Below, piece by piece: positions 12,342-17,118 of a stretch of DNA of 17,118 bases; position 1 is the first letter of the stretch, and every line of letters starts with the position of its first letter. This DNA comes from CAZDYP01 sp964509505. Its GTDB lineage: Bacteria; Chloroflexota; Anaerolineae; JACRMK01. A program made the position numbers and the translations under genes. The stretch lies in assembly GCA_964509505.1 (NCBI GenBank), contig CAZDYP010000116.1, forward strand, positions 1 through 17,118, given 5' to 3'. Under the pieces are notes generated by a model that was given only the letters and a program-made list of their open reading frames with translations, made no database searches and was not told the origin of the DNA.

Positions 12342-14535
12342 GGCAGGCAATCAAACGATTTTTCAAGAAGCGATGCGCAAAGGGCATAACTTTGCATGGG
12401 ACAAAAAATGGCCCCAAGCCATCGCCGAATATCGGCGCGCTGTCGCCGAGATTGATAACGACCCCGCCGCGTGGATCAGCTTAGGCGGCGCGCTCGTCGA
12501 GGGCAAGCGTCTGCCTGAAGCAAAGGAGGCGTTTCGGCGCGCATCCGACCTGAGCCCTAACGATATTTCATTGCAACAGCGGTTGGCTGAGATCTACGAG
12601 CGGTTAAAGGATGCGGAGAACGCGATGCAAACGTATCTCTTCATCGCCACCGCTCAGACCAAGGCAGGCGACTTGCCCAAAGCCGCCGACGCGTGGCGCG
12701 CCATCGTGCGCTTGAATCCATCTCATGCCGAATCGCGGCGCAACCTCGCGGAATTGTTGGAAAAAGCCAAGCAGCCTAGTGAAGCCTCGAAAGAATACAT
12801 GGCGCTGGCACATATCCTAAAAAATTTGGGTAGGGCAGACGAAGCAACTGCCCACGCGCGCAAGGCGCTGGGTTTGGATGCGCGTAATGCCGATGCGCGC
12901 GCTTATCTCGAAGGCTTGCAAGTGGTGGCGCGTCCGCCAACGGGTCCCCTCGCGCCCATCGCCCCTGTCACGCTTGCGAAACCTGCGACGATTGAAGATA
13001 TGGGGCCCGTGTCGCACGCGACGCAGTGGGCGTTGGGGCGTCTGGCGGAATCGGCTTTTGATAATCCGCCGCAAGTGGCCGCGCTGATTTCGCAGGCAGT
13101 GTCGCTGCACACGCAACATCGCGCGGGCGAAGCGCTCGAATGTTATAGGCGCGCGTTGCAAGGCGGCGCGACTCAACCCGAGCTGCACTTCACGCTCGGC
13201 GTGTTGTTGCAAGAACTGGTGCGCTATGACGAAGCAATTGGCGAATTGCAAAAAGCGCTGCAGCAACCTAACTTGATGCTGGCGTGTCACTTCGCCATCG
13301 CGCAGTGTTATCTTTCGCGGGGCGACGGCGATAAAGCCTTAGAGCATCTGATCGAAACCACCAAAATTTTGGATTTGCGCATTGCCGAGCGCAACCGCTT
13401 GCGCGAACTCAATGCGCTTTACCAAAATCTCCTGCAGGGCTATCCAACCGGCTTGCGCCTGAACGTCGCGAGTGCATTTATGCAAACGCTCTCACTGTTC
13501 CTGAGCGGCAAAGGGTGGGAGAATAAAGTCGCCGATTTGCGGCGACGCATGAACAACGTGCTAAGCAACGGCGCAGCGCTGCCGCTTATCGAATTGTTGC
13601 TGGCGACGGACACACCAGAGCAAATGCTCGATTCGCTAGCAGCGAGCAACGAATTAGCCAAACGTCAGAAATTTGTCGCCGCCGTCGAAGAATGCTATCA
13701 AGCCGTATCGCTCGCGCCGTCGTACGTGCCATTGCATGTGCGTCTGGCAGAAATTTTCACGCTGCAAGATCGCATCGAGGCAGCGATTGAAAAATATTAC
13801 GCGATTCTGGCAGTGCAGAAAGTGCGCAATGACCGCTGGCAAATCGTTCAGACATACCGGCAGTTGCTCACCATTTCACCGCAAGACATCGAAGCGCGCA
13901 ATGCGCTGATTCAATTGTTGACGCAACACAATGATTTGCCTGCTCTGATTGATCAATACGTGGAACTGGGACACACATATCTTGAATTAGTGCAGCTCGA
14001 CAAAGCTCTTGGCGCATTTCAAGAAGCCTTGCGCCTCGTCCCGCGCGCAGGTGCGCCTGATCGGTGGAGCCCGGACATTTTGCATCGTATGGGCGAGATT
14101 CACATGCAGCGGGCCGCGTGGCAAGAAGCGACGCCCATCTATCAACAAATCCGCGCGTTGGATCCGGGCGACGAAAAAGCGTGTTTGCGTCTCATAGATT
14201 TGTGCTTCAAGCAAGAACGCGACGACGAAGCGCACGCCGAGCTCGCGCATCTCGCGCGACAAATTACCGACCCGCAACATTTGGTGAGCGTATTGATAGA
14301 CTTGGCTGGGCTGCGCCCCAAAGATGCCGCGCTCAAAAATCTGTTGGTAGATACGTTCCTACAGATGGGTCAAATGGAACATGCGATCGCCGAGCTCGAC
14401 TCGCTTGGCGAAATGCAATTGAGCGCAGGGCAAATCCAAGAAGCCGCCCAAACGGTGGAACGCATCATTTCATTGAACCCTAAAAACCTCGACAGCTATC
14501 GAGAATTGTTGGCTCAATTGCAAGCCGAAGCTTAG
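12340..14535 (+). CDS. Large cytoplasmic TPR-repeat protein
   Basis: A 731-residue protein made almost wholly of tetratricopeptide repeats. The first array covers about residues 20-205 with typical units such as WPQAIAEYRRAVAEIDNDPA and LPEAKEAFRRASDLSPND. A Pro-rich linker follows (about 205-235, PPTGPLAPIAPV). A second array runs to about 350 (AGEALECYRRAL, YDEAIGELQKAL), then a less regular helical stretch, and a third array from about 445 to the end (IEAAIEKYYAIL, LDKALGAFQEALRLVP). No signal peptide or membrane segment is visible. TPR arrays bind other proteins; no enzymatic domain is present and the partner is unknown. The ATG at 12340 is the last part of an 8-base repeat tract and has no Shine-Dalgarno. 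cdaA follows after 76 bases of heptamer repeat. Confidence 0.9.
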   Translation: MAGNQTIFQEAMRKGHNFAWDKKWPQAIAEYRRAVAEIDNDPAAWISLGGALVEGKRLPEAKEAFRRASDLSPNDISLQQRLAEIYERLKDAENAMQTYLFIATAQTKAGDLPKAADAWRAIVRLNPSHAESRRNLAELLEKAKQPSEASKEYMALAHILKNLGRADEATAHARKALGLDARNADARAYLEGLQVVARPPTGPLAPIAPVTLAKPATIEDMGPVSHATQWALGRLAESAFDNPPQVAALISQAVSLHTQHRAGEALECYRRALQGGATQPELHFTLGVLLQELVRYDEAIGELQKALQQPNLMLACHFAIAQCYLSRGDGDKALEHLIETTKILDLRIAERNRLRELNALYQNLLQGYPTGLRLNVASAFMQTLSLFLSGKGWENKVADLRRRMNNVLSNGAALPLIELLLATDTPEQMLDSLAASNELAKRQKFVAAVEECYQAVSLAPSYVPLHVRLAEIFTLQDRIEAAIEKYYAILAVQKVRNDRWQIVQTYRQLLTISPQDIEARNALIQLLTQHNDLPALIDQYVELGHTYLELVQLDKALGAFQEALRLVPRAGAPDRWSPDILHRMGEIHMQRAAWQEATPIYQQIRALDPGDEKACLRLIDLCFKQERDDEAHAELAHLARQITDPQHLVSVLIDLAGLRPKDAALKNLLVDTFLQMGQMEHAIAELDSLGEMQLSAGQIQEAAQTVERIISLNPKNLDSYRELLAQLQAEA

Positions 14536-14537
14536 TT

Positions 14538-14607
14538 GCTAGGCGCGAGGCGCGAGGCGCGAGGCGCTAACAACTAACGACTAGCGGCTAGCGACTAGAG
14601 ACTAGGG
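14538..14607 (+). repeat. Ten-unit heptamer tract between TPR gene and cdaA
   Basis: Ten phase-perfect units starting two bases after the TPR stop: gctaggc, three identical gcgaggc, then gctaaca, actaacg, actagcg, gctagcg, actagag and actaggg. The sequence drifts unit by unit while the period stays 7. Only four bases (acgc) separate it from the cdaA ATG, so it fills essentially the whole intergenic space. Confidence 0.92.
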
Positions 14608-14611
14608 ACGC

Positions 14612-15394
14612 ATGACTAATTTGTTGTATGCCCTCAGTCGGCTGGATGCGGCTAGTTTGTTAGACATCGGGTTAGTTGCCGTCATCATCTACATGGGCTT
14701 CTACGTGATTCGCGGCACCCCCGCGGTCAATTTGCTGCGCGGTCTGCTGTTCATCGTCATCGGCGCGACCATCCTCACCAGCGCCCTCCAATTAACGGCC
14801 TTCAACTGGCTCATCCGCGTCATTCTCCCCGCGTTGTTGGTCGCTATCCCCGTCATCTTTCAACCCGAACTGCGTCGCGCCTTGGAACGCTTGGGGCGCG
14901 CTGGCGGCTGGTTCACCCGCGCGCCCACCGAAAGCCAACGGGCGATTATCGCCATTGCCAAAGCAGCTGCAGCCCTCGCCCGTCAAGGCATGGGCGCATT
15001 GATTGTGATCGAGCGACATACTGGTTTGCAACAGTATATTGATACGGGCGTGCCAGTGCAGGGGCTGGTCTCCAGCGAACTGTTGCAGACGATCTTTTTC
15101 AAAAATTCAGCGTTGCATGACATGGCGGTGGTTATTCGCGGCGACCAGATCGTGGCGGCGAGCTGCATGTTGCCGCTCATCGAAAAAGAATTTGACGATG
15201 GGCATTACGGCACGCGCCATCGCGCGGCATTGGGCATTACTGAACAGACCGACGCGCTTGCGGTGGTCGTTTCGGAAGAAACAGGCGACATCGCCGTCGC
15301 GCACAATGGGCGACTGTTGCCCGCTTTGGATGCGTCGCGCCTCCGCAATGTCTTGACGCTGTTCATGCACGGTGAAGCAGCGCGCAAACCGTAA
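14612..15394 (+). CDS. cdaA: Diadenylate cyclase CdaA (c-di-AMP synthase)
   Basis: CdaA makes cyclic-di-AMP from two ATP at the cytoplasmic face of the membrane. The 260-residue protein has three N-terminal membrane helices (about 16-33, 41-58, 64-82) followed by the CdaA hallmark FQPELRRALERLGR (about 82-96) and a DAC domain (about 105-245). Catalytic segments seen are ALIVIER (near 130), LHDMA (D170-A172) in the place of the usual DGA motif, GTRHRAALG (R202-H203-R204) and VVVSEETGDIAVA. The Asp and the RHR motif are kept; the Gly of DGA is Met. I expect an active enzyme but note the change. The ATG at 14612 follows a heptamer tract with no clear Shine-Dalgarno. cdaR starts three bases after the stop, the standard operon order. 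Confidence 0.94.
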   Translation: MTNLLYALSRLDAASLLDIGLVAVIIYMGFYVIRGTPAVNLLRGLLFIVIGATILTSALQLTAFNWLIRVILPALLVAIPVIFQPELRRALERLGRAGGWFTRAPTESQRAIIAIAKAAAALARQGMGALIVIERHTGLQQYIDTGVPVQGLVSSELLQTIFFKNSALHDMAVVIRGDQIVAASCMLPLIEKEFDDGHYGTRHRAALGITEQTDALAVVVSEETGDIAVAHNGRLLPALDASRLRNVLTLFMHGEAARKP

Positions 15395-15397
15395 GCC

Positions 15398-16876
15398 ATG
15401 CGTAAAGCGATCAATAATCTTGGCTCGCTGGCGCTATCCGTCTTGCTCGCCTTCTTTATTTGGGTGGCGGCTGTCAACGAACAAAATCCACCCCGCGAGG
15501 ATTATTACCCCGGCGATTTGCCCATCGAGCTCGACGGACGCCCTGCTAATATGGAGTTGGTGCAACCGCTCGCGCGCACGACGGCGCGGGTGCGTATGCG
15601 CGCGCCGCAAGCCAGCTGGGAGCGTTTACAAAGCAACAGCGCGCGCGCCTACCTTGATTTGCGCGGCGCCACAGCAGGCTTGCGCGAATATGAAGTGCAG
15701 GTGGATTTTGCCGATCCCAACATCGTCAAACTCTCGGTTGATCCGCCGCGTGTGTCATTGCGGCTGGAAGAAACACGCGAAAAAACCGTACCAGTGCGAA
15801 TCGTGTTGAGCGGCGAGCCGGCCATCGGTTACGCGCTTGGTCAAACTGAACCATTGACGATGAGCGCGCAAGTGAGCGGCGCGCAATCGCGCGTGGAGCA
15901 AGTGACCAGCGTTGCGGCAAACGTCTCGACGCAGAGCGCGAAAAGTTCCCTTGAACGTGACGTTCCACTGCTGCCCTATAACGCGCAAGGCGAAGTGGTG
16001 AATGGTGTGCGCTTAAATCCGGCGACCATCAAAATCACCGTGCCAATTGAGCAACGCTTGGGTTACAAAGATGTGTCTGTGAAGGTAGATATCACCGGCA
16101 CGGTAGCAAGTGGTTACTGGGTGAGCAACATCACCGTCGAGCCGACGGCAGTTACCATCGTCGGTAATCCACGCGTCCTTGAAACACTTGGAAGCGTAAT
16201 TCAAACCGAGCCGATTGATTTGAATGGCGCGAAAACGAGCTTCTTGCGGCGCGCAGGCTTTGTATTGTCCGCGGGTGTCACACCGCTTTCGACGACACAA
16301 ACGGTGCTGGTCACCATCGGCGTCGCGCCCATCACGGGTGGGCAGACGGTGCAACGACGCATCAGCACGCGTGGGTTGGAACGCGGTTTGCAGGCGACGA
16401 TTTCGCCTGAAACGGTGGACGTGATTTTGAGTGGGCCCTTACCCATTCTCCAAACATTGCAGCTCGACGATGTGCAAGTCTTTCTCGATTTAGCCAGCGT
16501 CAGCAAGGGCGCAGGCAAATATCAGCTCACGCCCAGTGTGCTGAAGCCGGATACCCTCAAGATTGAACGCATTGTTCCCGACAAAATTGATGTCACCATC
16601 AGCAATACAGGGCTCATGACGCTGACGCGCCCTGTGACGTTCAATGGGTTGGGGCGCGGGCTACGTTTGGCATTTCTACCAGACACCGTGGCGGTTGTGT
16701 TGAGCGGATCCCTCATCGCCTTGCAAAATTTGAAAGAAGGCGATGTGCAGGTAAGCCTCAATTTACAAGGCAAAGGTGTAGGACGCTACACGCTAGCGCC
16801 CGTCATCACCAAGCCCGATACACTGACGCTGGAAAGCGTCTTACCTGAAACCATTGAGGTAGAAATTATGCGGTAG
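15398..16876 (+). CDS. cdaR: CdaA regulatory protein CdaR (YbbR-domain protein)
   Basis: CdaR is a membrane-anchored protein with extracytoplasmic YbbR domains that modulates CdaA. The 492-residue product has one N-terminal membrane helix (about 8-25, LGSLALSVLLAFFIWVAA) followed by NEQNPP, typical of the family. About five YbbR-like beta units of 90 residues follow (about 37-126, 127-218, 219-310, 311-402, 403-491). Each contains a ...VSV.G.... / L....V.V.LDL / P..I.V.I pattern. The last two are clearly alike (GLERGLQATISPETVDVILSG and GLGRGLRLAFLPDTVAVVLSG, broken here at their differences). Five units is at the upper end for the family. Start 15398 lies three bases after cdaA, so translation is coupled. 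glmM, often third in this operon, does not follow within the window. Confidence 0.92.
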   Translation: MRKAINNLGSLALSVLLAFFIWVAAVNEQNPPREDYYPGDLPIELDGRPANMELVQPLARTTARVRMRAPQASWERLQSNSARAYLDLRGATAGLREYEVQVDFADPNIVKLSVDPPRVSLRLEETREKTVPVRIVLSGEPAIGYALGQTEPLTMSAQVSGAQSRVEQVTSVAANVSTQSAKSSLERDVPLLPYNAQGEVVNGVRLNPATIKITVPIEQRLGYKDVSVKVDITGTVASGYWVSNITVEPTAVTIVGNPRVLETLGSVIQTEPIDLNGAKTSFLRRAGFVLSAGVTPLSTTQTVLVTIGVAPITGGQTVQRRISTRGLERGLQATISPETVDVILSGPLPILQTLQLDDVQVFLDLASVSKGAGKYQLTPSVLKPDTLKIERIVPDKIDVTISNTGLMTLTRPVTFNGLGRGLRLAFLPDTVAVVLSGSLIALQNLKEGDVQVSLNLQGKGVGRYTLAPVITKPDTLTLESVLPETIEVEIMR

Positions 16877-16936
16877 GGTTTGTGAAAGTATAACAGCCTG
16901 ACCTCGCTCCCTGTCTCCCTCGCCTTGATGACGTTT

Positions 16937-16958
16937 TGGGCAAGTTGCAAACTTGCCC
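16937..16958 (+). repeat. Short palindromic repeat GGGCAAGT-TGCAA-ACTTGCCC
   Basis: An 8-bp perfect stem (16938-16945 and 16951-16958) with a five-base loop lies 61 bases after the cdaR stop. Its left half with the loop is identical to 11357-11370. There is no T-run on either strand, so I treat it as a dispersed repeat, not a proven terminator. The rest of 16877-17118 holds a weak three-copy 8-base repeat (16903-16926) and otherwise nothing I recognise. Confidence 0.65.
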
Positions 16959-17080
16959 TACCCTCGCTGTAACGGAATTAATTGCTTAAACTTCATAGGC
17001 TCTACCCATGTTCGTGTGGAATGCTCATGCGGGACTTCCGTTGGTCGCACATCCCACGCGCGCATGGCGGCTGTGACCAT
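16958..17080 (-). other. Possible 40-codon minus-strand open frame at window end
   Basis: A minus-strand frame from ATG at 17080 to TAG at 16958 encodes 40 residues (includes RAWDVRPTEVPHEHSTR and MKFKQLIPLQRG). A stop lies just upstream in frame. No family recognised, no Shine-Dalgarno seen, and the stop lies in the palindromic repeat. It may be the tail of a broken gene or chance. Confidence 0.15.
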
Positions 17081-17118
17081 CCACTACGAGCGCATCAAAG
17101 CCAGAAGACCCCTAATTC

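Noticed and set aside
733..14607. CRISPR array as an explanation of the periodic tracts
   Set aside because: Units are 7-8 bases, contiguous, with no spacers and no cas genes.
16937..16958. Terminator of cdaA-cdaR
   Set aside because: The stem is good but no T-run follows on either strand, and the sequence is a dispersed repeat.

Overview
The window is bacterial chromosome, most likely from an uncultured Chloroflexota (Anaerolineae-like) genome assembled from metagenomic data. This is an inference. It rests on the cdaA-cdaR pair, a PF04020-type membrane protein, large TPR and TolB-propeller proteins, the scarcity of Shine-Dalgarno sequences, and intergenic repeats of the GGGCAAGTTGCAA and TGTCATTTCGAG types that I associate with such genomes. 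A run of exactly 100 N (2318-2417) shows a scaffold join, so adjacency across it is not proven by sequence. No tRNA, rRNA, CRISPR array or intact insertion sequence was seen.

Layout: 1-1512 holds the 3' part of prmA and complete rsmE (modification of ribosomal protein L11 and of 16S rRNA), closed by an intrinsic terminator. A small convergent gene on the minus strand (1634-2047) encodes a holin-like four-helix membrane protein. Back-to-back sigma70-type promoters lie at 2098-2159, followed by a hairpin and an open frame that runs into the gap. After the gap come smc (2421-6023) and a large lipoprotein that joins a TolB-like propeller to a six-hairpin-glycosidase-like domain (6104-8902). Next are a serine hydrolase of beta-lactamase fold, a membrane-anchored methyltransferase, a YfcE-type phosphodiesterase with altered metal ligands and a soluble HD-domain protein. 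The window ends with a 731-residue TPR protein, the cyclic-di-AMP synthase cdaA and its membrane regulator cdaR. All genes except the small membrane protein read on the plus strand.

The most striking feature is not a gene. At least seven tracts of degenerate tandem repeats with a strict 7-base period (8 in one case) sit at gene boundaries. Their sequence differs from tract to tract while the period stays the same. They end at or within a few bases of the start codon of rsmE, the lipoprotein, the methyltransferase, the TPR gene and cdaA. They supply the stop codons of prmA, the minus-strand membrane protein and smc, and one lies inside the prmA reading frame. Two tracts switch strand half-way, so the transcript can fold into a long hairpin. 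Separate 90-100 bp nested inverted-repeat elements lie at 9051-9145 and 12151-12246.

Functionally the region mixes ribosome modification, chromosome organisation, cell-envelope functions and second-messenger signalling. Only prmA-rsmE and cdaA-cdaR are clear functional pairs. The other neighbours need not work together.
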